This document shows positions 53,674-62,902 of a stretch of DNA of 64,000 bases, one piece after another; position 1 is the first letter of the stretch, and each line of letters starts with the position of its first letter. This DNA comes from Streptacidiphilus jiangxiensis. GTDB lineage: Bacteria > Actinomycetota > Actinomycetes > Streptomycetales > Streptomycetaceae. Under the pieces are notes generated by a model, which had not been told where the DNA came from, searched no databases, and saw only the letters and a program-made list of their open reading frames with translations. The stretch spans positions 37,247 through 101,246 of the forward strand of contig NZ_FOAZ01000026.1 in assembly GCF_900109465.1 (NCBI RefSeq), written 5' to 3'. The translations under genes and the position numbers were made by a program.

Positions 53674-54684
53674 TCAGACGCCGACGGAGTCGCCGTTGAG
53701 CACGAGTCGGACCTTGACCGGGTGGTTGTCCCGGACCAGCCGCAGGACGTCCCCGTCGGTGAGCCACGCGTCGACCGCCTCGGCGCGCACGTCCGCGCCG
53801 ACTCCCGGCAGGAACTGCACGAGCAGGCTGCCGAGCCCCACCGGGACGCCCTCCGAACTGTCCGGCCCGCGCAGGTCGAGCCGGGCGGAGGCGTGGATCG
53901 ACGCCCCGTGGTCCGAGCCCCCGGGCCGGGTGGCGTGGCCGAGCGCCTCGGCGGCGAGGGCCGCGAGCAGGTGCTCCTCGGGGCTCGGGGCGCGGTCGCC
54001 ACCGAACAGTTGCTTGGGCTGGTCCGTCTGGACGGTGACGCCGTCGACCTCGGCGACGACCAGCAACCCCGACTCCCACACGGCCGACGCCGAGCGGCGT
54101 GCGCCGCCGGGCTTCTCGGTGTCCGCGCGGTACTCGTGGGGGCGGTCGGTGAGGTACCGGTTCTCCTCCGCGACCAGGACCGCGCGGATCTCGTTGGCCT
54201 CCTCCAGGGTGCGCAGGACGGTGCTGCGCGTGCGGGCGGCGGCGACGCACTGCAGAGCGGTCTCCTCGTCGACGTCGCCGTCGATCCGGACCTCGACCGT
54301 GAGATCGCTGCGCGGGTCCAGGGTTCCGCCACCGGTCGGCAGTTGGGCCTGCGTGCGGACCTCGAGGCGGGACGGGCTGACGCGGTGGCCGGTGAGGGCC
54401 GTCGCCACCTCGCTCGCCACGCCGGCGCCGAGGGCGGCGAGCACCGACGCCAGCGGGTCGCGCAGCCCCGCCGCGGCGGGGCTGCCGGTGCCGTGCGGGA
54501 AGACGAACGGGCGGGCGGCGCGCGTCGTGCCGAGCCGCACCGGGCCGGTGCTGATCAGGCACCGGTCCGGGCCGTCGGGGGTGGCCTCCACCCCCAGGCC
54601 GAGCTGCGCCTCCCAGGGCTCCTGCCGGAACTCCCGGCCGAGCTCGTGCAGACCTTCCAGGTCGACACCGTTGAGCAGGGACAT
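53674..54684 (-). CDS. double OsmC-like protein without catalytic cysteines
   Basis: 336 residues. Two OsmC-type halves: the characteristic helix is seen as DPLASVLAALGAG (~78-88) and SPEEHLLAALAAE (~234-246). In OsmC/Ohr proteins this helix ends with the peroxidatic cysteine; here the positions are Gly88 and Glu246, and the second cysteine region (RTRSTVLRTL) also lacks one. So a thiol peroxidase function is unlikely. Stop and start with the neighbour overlap (TGATG). Role unknown; possible binding or scaffold protein. Confidence 0.7.
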   Translation of the reverse strand: MSLLNGVDLEGLHELGREFRQEPWEAQLGLGVEATPDGPDRCLISTGPVRLGTTRAARPFVFPHGTGSPAAAGLRDPLASVLAALGAGVASEVATALTGHRVSPSRLEVRTQAQLPTGGGTLDPRSDLTVEVRIDGDVDEETALQCVAAARTRSTVLRTLEEANEIRAVLVAEENRYLTDRPHEYRADTEKPGGARRSASAVWESGLLVVAEVDGVTVQTDQPKQLFGGDRAPSPEEHLLAALAAEALGHATRPGGSDHGASIHASARLDLRGPDSSEGVPVGLGSLLVQFLPGVGADVRAEAVDAWLTDGDVLRLVRDNHPVKVRLVLNGDSVGV

Positions 54685-55745
54685 CAGCGCTTCTCCGTTC
54701 CGATGGGTGTCCGCCGGCCGTCGACCGCGGCATGGACGGAGTGCGCGCGGTCCAGAGCGCGGGTGAGCCGACGGATCAGCGGCCCGGGGTCCTCGATGCC
54801 GACCGCGATGCTGATCAGGCCGCGGTGGGCGCCCATGGCCTCGCGCTGACGCTCGCTCAGCGCCGCATGGGTGGTCGCCGCCGGAACCAGGGCGAGGGTG
54901 GACATGGCCTCCCGCGTCGTGGCGTCCCCGTTGACGGCCTGCACCAGTGCGGCGACCTCCGCCGCGGGCAGCTCCGTCTCGAAGGCGAGCAGCCCCCCGA
55001 AGCCGTCATGCGTCTCCAACGCCCACGGGTGCTCGTCGAAGGAGGGACGGTGGACCGCCGTGACGGCCGGGCAGTCCCGCAGCGCGACGGCGACCCGGTC
55101 GGCGTTGGCCTGGATCGTCGTCATCCGCAGCCCGAGGGTGTCCAGCGAACGGTCGAGCAGGCGCCCGGACCAGGGGTCGATGCCCGCGCCGCCCGGCGCG
55201 GCCTGCGCCTTGATCTGATGCATCAGGCGGCGCGGACCGGCGACCAGACCGGTGTTCAGGTCCCCATGGCCGTCCAGGTAGGGGCCGCAGTCCTCGACGA
55301 CGACCGCCGCACCGAGGTCCAGCGGGCGCAGGAGCGCCGGGGACAGGGCGGTGTTGTCGACCACAAGGAGCAGGTCGTTCGTCTGCGCGAGCGGTGCCAG
55401 GTCGTTGACGGGGCACGGCAGCATCAGCGGGCGGCTCAGCGACTCGGCGAACACGACCTGCGTGGTGGGGCGGATGGCCGCCGCCACCTCGTCGAGGTCG
55501 GCGCAGTCGACGAAGGTCACCTCGCGGCCCATCCGGGGCAGGCCGTCCCGGAGGAAGTCGCCGACCGGGCCGTGCGCGTAGCGGGAGGCGATCACGTGAC
55601 CGCCCGGGTTGCTGAGCGCGAGCAGCGCGGCGGACACCGCCGCGACCGCGCTCGGCGCGAGCAACGCGGTGTCCGCGCCGTGGAGTTGCGCGAGCCGCTG
55701 CTCGACCGGCGAGACGGAGGGTGATGCCGTGGTCTCCACGCTCAC
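54684..55745 (-). CDS. cystathionine-synthase-fold protein lacking the PLP lysine
   Basis: 353 residues, Cys/Met metabolism PLP-enzyme family. Alignment by eye is clear through VIASRYAHGP, VFAESLSRPLM, VVDNTALSPALLRPLDLGA (PLP aspartate D130 kept) and YLDGHGDLNTG. At the Schiff-base lysine (T-K-Y in the family) the sequence is C-G-P-Y, i.e. Pro155. The PLP-contact Asn (PSNP) is Arg, and the substrate-carboxylate Arg (R-L-S-V-G) is Ser. The N-terminal ~40-50 residues of the family are missing. Predicted pseudoenzyme. GTGA overlap with the radical SAM gene. Confidence 0.85.
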   Translation of the reverse strand: MSVETTASPSVSPVEQRLAQLHGADTALLAPSAVAAVSAALLALSNPGGHVIASRYAHGPVGDFLRDGLPRMGREVTFVDCADLDEVAAAIRPTTQVVFAESLSRPLMLPCPVNDLAPLAQTNDLLLVVDNTALSPALLRPLDLGAAVVVEDCGPYLDGHGDLNTGLVAGPRRLMHQIKAQAAPGGAGIDPWSGRLLDRSLDTLGLRMTTIQANADRVAVALRDCPAVTAVHRPSFDEHPWALETHDGFGGLLAFETELPAAEVAALVQAVNGDATTREAMSTLALVPAATTHAALSERQREAMGAHRGLISIAVGIEDPGPLIRRLTRALDRAHSVHAAVDGRRTPIGTEKR

Positions 55746-57211
55746 CGCCGACAGACCGGCGCGTCGGACAGGCCGATGCGCTGGTGGAAGTAGTGGAAGA
55801 TGATCTCCTCGTGCAGGGCCTCGCCGTCCAGGGTGGGCTTGATCGCCGCACCGTCGTCGACCATCTCGACCAGGCCGCGCTCCAGCAGCTCGGCGAAGGC
55901 CGAGGCGAAGGGCTCCATGCCCAGCAGGTCGGCGCCGAACTGCTCCTGGTAGCGGGCCAGCACGATCGGCTGGTTGGCCTTGAAGTTGAAGCCCAGCGCC
56001 GTGCCGATCGCCTTGTGGCCGTCCAGCTTGCGGCCGTAGGCCAGCGGCAGGCCCTCCTCCTTCTGCATGAAGGAGACGTACTTGCTGATGTCGGTGATGT
56101 TGTGGGTCTGCAGGAACTCGTCGCGCCCACCGGTCAGCCAGCCGTACGCGCCGGGACCGTACGCGATCATGGTGTTGTAGTGCTCCCACTTGTTCTTCGA
56201 GGTCTGCGGGATGTTCCCGCCCTCGTAGGTTCCGGGGCGGCTCCACCAGCCGCACGGGCTCGGGTAGTAGCCGGCCTCGAGCAGCACCTCGACCGCGGCC
56301 TGGCGCATCTCGTAGGTGGCCTCCAGCTCGGGGAACCGGCCCTCCTGGATCAGGCGCTCGCGCACGACCGGGTTGTTCCAGACGGCCCGGTTGCCGATGC
56401 CCATCTCCTCGCGGTCCGCGTTGCGCAGGCGGTAGATGGTGATGGTGGGGACACCGAGGTCGGTCAGGATCTTCATGTCGCGGCGCACCGACTCCGGGGT
56501 CTGGTACGGCAGGCCGAACATCATGTCGACGTTGAACGGGCACCCCGTGTCCAGCAGGTTCCGGATCGCGTCCAGCGACTGCTCGGTGGAGTGGCGGCGC
56601 TTGGTGAAGTCGTTCACCTCGTCCTGGAGCGACTGCACACCGAGGCTGAACCGGTTGAAGCCGAGGTCGCGGGCGATCGCGAGGTGCTCCTTGCCGAAGT
56701 TCTCCGGGTTGCCCTCGATGTTGAACTCGACGGAGTCGGTCAGCTGGTAGGCGGAGCGGACGTGCTCCACCAGCGGAGCGATGTAGTCCCGGTCGTTCAG
56801 CAGCAGCGCGGCCGTGCCACCGCCGATGTAGAAGGACTCGATACGGGCCTGGGGGAGCCAGTCGAAACGGTCGAGGTAGCGGCGGGACTCCTCGATCAGC
56901 AGATCCGTCCAGAGTCGCAGCGCGCCGTCCTCCTTGCCGCGCGGCACGAGTCGCTTCACGTAGTTGCAGAAGTGACAGATGTAGTTGCACAGCGGCAGGT
57001 GGAAGTAGAGGTGGGCGGGCAGCCCTGCCCCCTCGAAGCGGCCGTACTCGGTGGCCACCTCCTCGGCGGAGAGCTTCTCGCCCTCGTTCGAGGTGACGTT
57101 GATGTTGTACTGGTCACGCGGGACCTGCAGCTGCGGGTTGCGGTCCAGCAGCCGGCCGAGGTTGAGCTCGTGGGTCTCGGCCAGGCCCTGGGTGCTGACG
57201 GTCGTGGTCAC
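55742..57211 (-). CDS. HemN-like radical SAM enzyme
   Basis: 489 residues. Radical SAM cluster motif CxxxCxxC as CNYICHFC (C75, C79, C82), then YIGGGTAALL (SAM-binding GGGT), IEGNPENF, FSLGVQSLQDEV, and a HemN C-terminal domain (from ~400). Class C radical SAM methyltransferases of this type bind two SAM molecules and perform methylation, cyclopropanation or methylene transfer (e.g. NosN, C10P/YtkT). True HemN/HemW is not expected in a biosynthetic operon. GTG/ATG start at 57211 (MTTTVSTQG). Confidence 0.9.
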   Translation of the reverse strand: MTTTVSTQGLAETHELNLGRLLDRNPQLQVPRDQYNINVTSNEGEKLSAEEVATEYGRFEGAGLPAHLYFHLPLCNYICHFCNYVKRLVPRGKEDGALRLWTDLLIEESRRYLDRFDWLPQARIESFYIGGGTAALLLNDRDYIAPLVEHVRSAYQLTDSVEFNIEGNPENFGKEHLAIARDLGFNRFSLGVQSLQDEVNDFTKRRHSTEQSLDAIRNLLDTGCPFNVDMMFGLPYQTPESVRRDMKILTDLGVPTITIYRLRNADREEMGIGNRAVWNNPVVRERLIQEGRFPELEATYEMRQAAVEVLLEAGYYPSPCGWWSRPGTYEGGNIPQTSKNKWEHYNTMIAYGPGAYGWLTGGRDEFLQTHNITDISKYVSFMQKEEGLPLAYGRKLDGHKAIGTALGFNFKANQPIVLARYQEQFGADLLGMEPFASAFAELLERGLVEMVDDGAAIKPTLDGEALHEEIIFHYFHQRIGLSDAPVCRR

Positions 57212-57335
57212 GGAAGCGCTCCTTTTGGGTGCCGTGGGATGCCGTGGGTGCCATCTGGTGCCGTGGTGGGACTGCGTCGGTGTGCAGTCCGCAGGGCCGC
57301 CCGGCCGGTCGGCCTGGGCCCTGGCGTTCTGTGCG

Positions 57336-57827
57336 TCAGAAGTACGCGGACATCACCTCCTCGACCCACGCGGGCTCGCGCACCCGGTCGGACTCCGGAA
57401 CGAAGCGCTTCAGGTAGGGCTTGACGTCCAGCACCGGTGTGCCGTCCAGGGCGTCGAGCGACCGCACGTGCAGGGTGAGGCCGTCGACGCCGAGCAACTC
57501 GCAGCGGGAGACGGCCAGATGGTTGGGCCGCTCCTTGATCCGCTGAGCGAGGACGCCGACGCGCGGCAGGTCGGTGCGACCACGCGGGTGGCGGGCATCG
57601 GTGACGACGTCCCGCTCGCCGAGCAGGTGGAAACGGAAGACCACCTCGAGGTGGGAGAACTCCTCCAGGCCCGCGACCGCGTCCGGGTGGAACAGCTCCT
57701 CGTCCAGGGAGATCGAGGCGGTGACGGGCCCCCAGCCGTCGTACTCGGGGCGGATGCGCGGCGAGGTCACCACGCCGATCGGGCGGAGCGTCACCGGGTC
57801 GGTCATGTCGGTCATGTCGTTCTCCAT
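57336..57827 (-). CDS. TrmO/TsaA-like SAM-dependent protein 1
   Basis: 163 residues, single TrmO beta-barrel domain. Family marks: LRPIGVVTSP, GLEEFSHLEVVFRFH, DARHPRGRTDLPRVG, KERPNHLAVSRCELL and GTPVLDVKPYLKRF. TrmO methylates N6-threonylcarbamoyladenosine in tRNA using SAM. In this setting a small-molecule role is more likely, perhaps on a threonyl or amino-acyl group; that is an inference. Paralogue of the C-terminal half of the gene at 62903 (about half identical by eye). Confidence 0.88.
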   Translation of the reverse strand: MENDMTDMTDPVTLRPIGVVTSPRIRPEYDGWGPVTASISLDEELFHPDAVAGLEEFSHLEVVFRFHLLGERDVVTDARHPRGRTDLPRVGVLAQRIKERPNHLAVSRCELLGVDGLTLHVRSLDALDGTPVLDVKPYLKRFVPESDRVREPAWVEEVMSAYF

Positions 57828-57839
57828 GTCCGCAGCTGC

Positions 57840-58940
57840 TCAGGTGAGTTCGGTGAGTTCGGCGAGGTCGGTGAGGTCGGCGCGGATGGCGGCGGCCAGG
57901 GCCTCGACGTTGCCCGGCTCGATCATCGTGAAGTGGTCGCCGGGAACGGCGGTGACCGTGACCTCGGCGGCGAACTCCGTCCACCCCAGGTCCTCGGGGT
58001 AGTTCTCCGGCTCCATCGCCCGGTCCGTGACCCGGTACAGCACCAGTCGGCCGTCGAACGGCCCGACCTCGTACCCGGCCAGGGCGTCGAGGTTGTGCTG
58101 GTACATGTCGATCATCCGGCGCAGCCGCTCGGCGTCGAAGTCGGCCGGGACGGTGCCCGCCGCGTGCGCCTTCTCCAGCAGCACGGCGGACCGCTCCTCG
58201 GGCGTGAGCGAGCGCAGCCAGTCCACGTCGAGCTCCAGGCGCAGGCCGCGGAAGAGCAGCGCGCGCAGGGCGAAGTCCGGGTCGTCGCTCGGCTCGACGG
58301 TGGTGCGGGTGTCCAGCAGGCCGACCAGCCCGACCCGTTCGCCGGCTGCCCGCAGCTGCCGGGCCACCTCGAAGGCGATCAGCCCGCCCATCGAGTAGCC
58401 GAGCAGGTGCCAGGGCGTGCCGTCCGGGTGGACCGTGCGCATGGCGCGGATGAAGTGCGCGGCGATCTCCTCGATCGAGCCCAACGGCTCCTCGCCCGGG
58501 TTGAGCCCGGAGGACTGGAGCGCCCAGAAGGTGTGCGCGGTGCCGACGGCGCGGGCCACCTGCGGGTACACCAGCACGGTTCCGGAGACGGGCGGGAAGG
58601 CGTAGACCGGCACGCCCGACGTGCCCACCTGGAGCCGGACCAGCGGGCCCTGCTCGCGGGAGCCGCCCTGACGGACGATCGGCGCCAGCTCGGCGATGGT
58701 GCGGGTGCCGATCAGGTCGCTGACCGTGATGTCGATCTTGAAGTGCTTGCGGATCTCGACCACGTGCTTGATGGCCAGCAGCGAGTGGCCGCCGAGTTCG
58801 AAGAAGTCGTCGTGGACGCCGACGTCCTGGCGGTCCAGCAGCTTGCGCCAGATCGCGCAGAGCTGGAGCTCCACGCTGTCGCGGCCGGGCTGCGCGGCAG
58901 CCTCGTCGACCGGGTCCGGCTGGAGGGTGGGAGCGGACAT
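57840..58940 (-). CDS. NRPS PCP-thioesterase didomain protein
   Basis: 366 residues. Carrier domain (~20-92) with Ser53 in FFELGGHSLLA, then a type I thioesterase (~100-366): nucleophile Ser183 in GYSMGG, aspartate D210 in VGLLDT, histidine H336 in VPGDHFTM. Releases the carrier-bound product by hydrolysis or cyclisation. ATG 58940, behind AGGGGG-rich sequence (minus strand). Thirteen bases downstream starts TrmO 1. Confidence 0.95.
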   Translation of the reverse strand: MSAPTLQPDPVDEAAAQPGRDSVELQLCAIWRKLLDRQDVGVHDDFFELGGHSLLAIKHVVEIRKHFKIDITVSDLIGTRTIAELAPIVRQGGSREQGPLVRLQVGTSGVPVYAFPPVSGTVLVYPQVARAVGTAHTFWALQSSGLNPGEEPLGSIEEIAAHFIRAMRTVHPDGTPWHLLGYSMGGLIAFEVARQLRAAGERVGLVGLLDTRTTVEPSDDPDFALRALLFRGLRLELDVDWLRSLTPEERSAVLLEKAHAAGTVPADFDAERLRRMIDMYQHNLDALAGYEVGPFDGRLVLYRVTDRAMEPENYPEDLGWTEFAAEVTVTAVPGDHFTMIEPGNVEALAAAIRADLTDLAELTELT

Positions 58941-59026
58941 GGGAATTCCCCCGGGTGTGCGATGGACGACAGGATCAGGCGACTGGATCGGGCGACGCGA
59001 TCGGGCGACGCGATCAGGCGGCGGGA

Positions 59027-60262
59027 TCAGGCGACGGGGACGGCGGCGTCGGCGCCGGCGGCTTCCGCCTCGGCGCGGCTGCGTTCGGCCCAGCGGACGG
59101 CCGGCGCCATGGCCAGGCCACCGACCAGGAAGACGCCGCCGAGCACGAGCCAGCCCGGCGCACCCCAGTCGATGAGCAGCACGGTGAGCACCGCGGGCGC
59201 GAACATCTGGGTGGCGGCGATGCCGGTGTTGAACAGACCCTGGTACTGCCCCTGCTTGTCGGCGGGGGCGAGGTCGTAGCCGATCACCCACGAGCCGGCG
59301 GACTGCACCATCTCGCCGTACACGTGCAGACCGGCACCGACGACGAGCAGCGCCACGGCGGCGACGGCGGAGCGACCGGAGCTGAAGGAGAAGGCCACAC
59401 AGGCGGCCATCAAGCCCACACCGGCCAGCCGGAAGGCCCGCAGCGCCGGTGCGAGCGCGTCGATGCCCTTGGTGAGCCGCACCTGGAACAGCACCACGCT
59501 GCCGGTGTTGAGCACGTAGAGCGCCGCGGCCATCCAGCGCGGGGCGGCGGTGTGGCTGGAGATCCACAACGGGAGGGCCACGTCGAGCAGCGGCGAGTGC
59601 AGCAGCATCACCATGTTGATCAGGGCCAGCAGCGCGTAGGGGCGGTCCCGGAGCACCGCCAGGCGCGGCTCCCCGGGCGGACCGGCGGGCACGGGGTCGA
59701 TCGTCGGCAGTCGCAGCAGGAGCAGCGCGCAGCCGACGAAGCTCAGGGCGTCCAGCCCGAGGGCCAGCAGGTAGGCAGGACGGGTGTCGAAGGAGAGGGC
59801 CAGGCCGCCGAGGCCGGCGCCGAGCGAGTAGCCGACGTTGGTGACCACCCGCATCTTCGCGCGGACCTTCACCAGGTTCTCCCCGCTCAGCGCCCGGCCC
59901 ACCAGAGCCTGCCGGGCGGCGTATCCGCCGCGGTCGAACAGGGCGTAGAGCACGGCCGCGACCACGAACAGCGGGAAGGAGCGGATCACCAGGTAGGAGG
60001 CGGTGGCCAGCCCGGCCAGGGCCATCAGCCAGGCGGTCACGCCGCGTGCGCCGCGCCGGTCGGCCAGGTGCCCGAAGGGCACCCCGGCGAGCAGCCCGGC
60101 CACGCCGGCGATGCTCAGTCCGACACCGAACTGGGCGGCGGAGAAGCCGACGACGCGGGTGAAGTAGAGGGCGGAGGTGGTGACGAAGGCGCCGTTGCCC
60201 AGGGTGTTCACCAGCTGGGCGAGGACGAGCGTGCGACCGGGGTCACGCTGACCGGAGGTCAT
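59027..60262 (-). CDS. MFS exporter
   Basis: 411 residues with 12 predicted helices. Antiporter loop motif as GHLADRRGARGV. Most similar in style to drug-efflux MFS proteins. ATG 60262 overlaps the hydrolase stop (ATGA). Likely exports the cluster product or provides self-resistance. 86 bp separate it from the PCP-TE gene. Confidence 0.9.
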   Translation of the reverse strand: MTSGQRDPGRTLVLAQLVNTLGNGAFVTTSALYFTRVVGFSAAQFGVGLSIAGVAGLLAGVPFGHLADRRGARGVTAWLMALAGLATASYLVIRSFPLFVVAAVLYALFDRGGYAARQALVGRALSGENLVKVRAKMRVVTNVGYSLGAGLGGLALSFDTRPAYLLALGLDALSFVGCALLLLRLPTIDPVPAGPPGEPRLAVLRDRPYALLALINMVMLLHSPLLDVALPLWISSHTAAPRWMAAALYVLNTGSVVLFQVRLTKGIDALAPALRAFRLAGVGLMAACVAFSFSSGRSAVAAVALLVVGAGLHVYGEMVQSAGSWVIGYDLAPADKQGQYQGLFNTGIAATQMFAPAVLTVLLIDWGAPGWLVLGGVFLVGGLAMAPAVRWAERSRAEAEAAGADAAVPVA

Positions 60263-60984
60263 GTGCCGGCCACCTTCGTCCGATAGAACTCGTCCATGAG
60301 CGGCACGAGGACCTCGGTGTCCCGGTAGCACTCGGCGTGCGAGCCGGTGATCCTCCGGTAGTCGAAGAGCGCGTCGCGGCGGGCCAGCAGCCGTTCCTCC
60401 TCGTCCGTGCCGATCACGCCGCTGTCCGGCGAGCCGAGCACCAGCACGGGCACGCCCAGGCCGTGCAGCACGTCGAGCAGGTGGCTGAAGTCGTAGTGCC
60501 AGCGCAGCAGGCTGCCTTCGACCCATTCGTCGGCCTCGTGGCGTTCGGGGTGTGCCTCGAAGGACTGGTCGATCACCACCAGACTGCGGATCCGCGCGGC
60601 TCCCCAGGTCACCGCGGAGACCGCGCTCACCAGGGCGCCGTACGAGTAGCCGACGGCATCCACCCGCTCGGGAAGGACGTCCGCGATCCGGTGGACGTCC
60701 GCCGCGAAGTCGAGCACCGAGTAACCCCAGGCCGGCTTCGGGCTCGTGCCGTGGGCCCGGAGCACCGGGTAGAACGCCTCGGAGCCCGCCGGGCACAGGG
60801 CGTCGCCCAGCTCGCGCAGCTGCTGCTTGCCGCCGCCGAACCCGTGGACCAGCAGCATCGAGCCCGGAGCGGATCCGTTCTCGACGGTGCCGGCCACCCG
60901 GTCGTAGTCGAGCAGCGGGATCGCCGGATGCTCCGCGAGCGCGGGCCCCGGGGGAGGCGCTGTCACCTGGCTTCCGATGCCCAT
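60259..60984 (-). CDS. alpha/beta hydrolase of the cluster
   Basis: 241 residues. Oxyanion motif LLVHGFGGGK, nucleophile in AVGYSYGAL, an aspartate in VLGSPDSG and catalytic histidine in ITGSHAEC. First gene of the minus-strand operon. Could act as type II thioesterase or tailoring hydrolase; substrate unknown. ATG 60984. Confidence 0.88.
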   Translation of the reverse strand: MGIGSQVTAPPPGPALAEHPAIPLLDYDRVAGTVENGSAPGSMLLVHGFGGGKQQLRELGDALCPAGSEAFYPVLRAHGTSPKPAWGYSVLDFAADVHRIADVLPERVDAVGYSYGALVSAVSAVTWGAARIRSLVVIDQSFEAHPERHEADEWVEGSLLRWHYDFSHLLDVLHGLGVPVLVLGSPDSGVIGTDEEERLLARRDALFDYRRITGSHAECYRDTEVLVPLMDEFYRTKVAGT

Positions 60985-61122
60985 GGCTGCCTGCCTGTTC
61001 GAGGTGGTGGAGTGGAGGGGTTATGAGGTGGGCCGTACAACCGTGCGGAGCCGGGAGGCCGAGCCTTCGTGATCGACCTTGAGCTTCGCCGCCCGGCCAC
61101 CGTCCGGTCAACGGGTCGCCGC

Positions 61123-61140
61123 GTCCCCATAACGGGGGAC
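61123..61140. promoter_or_regulatory. inverted repeat in the divergent cluster promoter
   Basis: GTCCCC-ATAACG-GGGGAC (6-bp arms, 6-bp spacer) within the 230-bp region between the divergent hydrolase and adenylation genes. A typical -10-like TAGCGT lies at 61165-61170 on the plus strand. Arms CCCC/GGGG at this spacing are seen with LuxR-type regulators. Confidence 0.4.
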
Positions 61141-61214
61141 AGGCGCGCGGGACTTGACTCCGGCTAGCGTCGGGCCACGCTGTCCGACCCACACCCGAGG
61201 AGGCGCGAAGCACG

Positions 61215-62795
61215 GTGGCAGAACAGCTGATCCACGAGGCCGTGGCACGCCAGGCCGCGCTGCGCCCCGACGCCGTGGCGGTGGTCTGCCGCGGCGAGCG
61301 GCTGACCTACCGGGAGGTCGACTCCCTGGCCGACGCCTGGAGCGTGGAGCTCGCGGCACTCGGGGCGGGACCGGGAACCCTGGTGCCCGTCCATCTGCCC
61401 CGGTCCCCGGCACAGATCGTCGCGCTGCTCGCGGTGCTCAAGTGCGGGGCCGCGTACGCGGCTCTCGACCGCCGTTGGCCGGAACCCCGACTGGCGGATG
61501 TGCTGGGGCAGTTGGCGCCACCGGTGGTGGTGACGGACGACGCCGCGGCGGTGGGGTTCGCCGGGATCCCGGTCTGGCTCGTACCCGCGCTCCGGTCCGC
61601 GCCCGCCCCCGAGCCTCCGCCCGCACCCGAGTCTCGGTCCGCGTTGCAGGGATCCGCCGAGCCGTCAGCGCCGCATCCGCCGCATCCGCCGCACGTCGGC
61701 CTCCCGGCGTCCGCCGCGGCCTGCGTGTTCTTCACCTCCGGCACGACCGGTGCGCCGAAGGGCGTCGTCTCGCCTCACGCGGCCACCACCCGCCTCTTCG
61801 CCGACCACGGACCGCTCGCCCTCGGCCCCGGCCGGGTCATGGCGCAGGCCGCGCCGTCCCCGTGGGACGCGTTCTCGCTGGAGCTCTGGGGCATGCTCAC
61901 CACCGGCGGCACCGTCGTGGTGATCGAGGACGACTACCTGCTGCCGGACACCCTGCGCGAGGTGGTCACGGAGTCGGGCGTGAACACCCTCTGGCTCACC
62001 TCCTCCCTCTTCAACCTCTTCGTCGAGGTGGATCTGGACGCCTTCGCCGGACTGCAGCAGCTGGTCATCGGCGGCGAGCGCCTCTCGCCGTCCCGTGTCG
62101 GACAGTTCCTGGAGCGTTTCCCCGAGACCGCCCTGTGGAACGGCTACGGGCCGGTGGAGAGTTGCGTCTTCGCGACCATGCACCCCGTCCGCCCGGAGGA
62201 CTGCGCCGTGCCGAACGGGATCCCCATCGGCACTCCCGTACCCGGCACCGCGGTCCACCTCCTGGACGACGGCGACGAGTGCCCCGTCGGGGTGGTCGGC
62301 GAGCTGTGCGTGAGCGGCGACGGATTGGCGCTGGCCTACCTCGGCAACGACGAACTCACCGCCCGGTGCTTCCCCGACGTCGAGCTCGCGGACGGGCCCC
62401 GCCGCGTGTACCGGACCGGCGACCTGGCCCACCGCGACGCGGACGGGGTGCTCCACTACGTCGGTCGGGCCGACCGACAGGTGAAGGTGCGCGGCTACCG
62501 CATCGAGCCGGCCGAGATCGAGAGCACGGCACTCCGGCTGGCGCAGGTGGCCGGCTGCGCCGCCGTACCCGTCCCCGGACAGCTGGGTGCGTTCGACCGG
62601 ATCGCGCTCTTCTGCACGGTGCCGCAGGCCGCCGTCCCGGTGACCGTGCGCGAGACCGAGCGGCTGATCCGCGCCGAACTCGAACGGCTGCTGCCGCTGC
62701 ATGCCGTCCCGGACGTCGTCCGCCTGGTGGAGCGCATCCCCGTCACGGCCAACGGCAAGGCCGACCACCACGCCCTGTTGTCCGAGCTGGCCTAG
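61215..62795 (+). CDS. free-standing NRPS adenylation protein 2
   Basis: 526 residues. A3 [13 protein letters not shown]4 [12 protein letters not shown]5 NGYGPVE, A7 YRTGD, A8 [17 protein letters not shown]10 VTANGKAD. Reading the pocket by eye gives D-A-L-W-V-G-G-V-F-K; the nearest code I know is the valine-type DAFWIGGTFK, so a branched or aromatic hydrophobic substrate is likely but uncertain. A Pro/Ser/Ala-rich insertion sits at ~130-165. GTG 61215. First gene of the plus-strand operon. Confidence 0.92.
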   Translation: MAEQLIHEAVARQAALRPDAVAVVCRGERLTYREVDSLADAWSVELAALGAGPGTLVPVHLPRSPAQIVALLAVLKCGAAYAALDRRWPEPRLADVLGQLAPPVVVTDDAAAVGFAGIPVWLVPALRSAPAPEPPPAPESRSALQGSAEPSAPHPPHPPHVGLPASAAACVFFTSGTTGAPKGVVSPHAATTRLFADHGPLALGPGRVMAQAAPSPWDAFSLELWGMLTTGGTVVVIEDDYLLPDTLREVVTESGVNTLWLTSSLFNLFVEVDLDAFAGLQQLVIGGERLSPSRVGQFLERFPETALWNGYGPVESCVFATMHPVRPEDCAVPNGIPIGTPVPGTAVHLLDDGDECPVGVVGELCVSGDGLALAYLGNDELTARCFPDVELADGPRRVYRTGDLAHRDADGVLHYVGRADRQVKVRGYRIEPAEIESTALRLAQVAGCAAVPVPGQLGAFDRIALFCTVPQAAVPVTVRETERLIRAELERLLPLHAVPDVVRLVERIPVTANGKADHHALLSELA

Positions 62796-62902
62796 GCCCG
62801 GTGGCCGGCTGCCCGGCCCCGGACCTCCCGGCCTGCCCAACTGTCGGCCGCCCGGCCGCAGCCTGCCCGAACTCCCGGACCCCCGCCCACAAGGAGCCCC
62901 GC

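Noticed and set aside
55742..57211. Housekeeping coproporphyrinogen oxidase HemN/HemW
   Set aside because: Location inside an NRPS-like operon coupled to tailoring genes makes a biosynthetic radical SAM role more likely; only phylogeny can settle this.
61154..62902. Plus-strand frame fused upstream of the tautomerase-TrmO protein
   Set aside because: Runs through the second adenylation gene in the wrong frame; Arg/Pro-rich. The ribosome binding site AAGGAG and GTG 62903 mark the real start.
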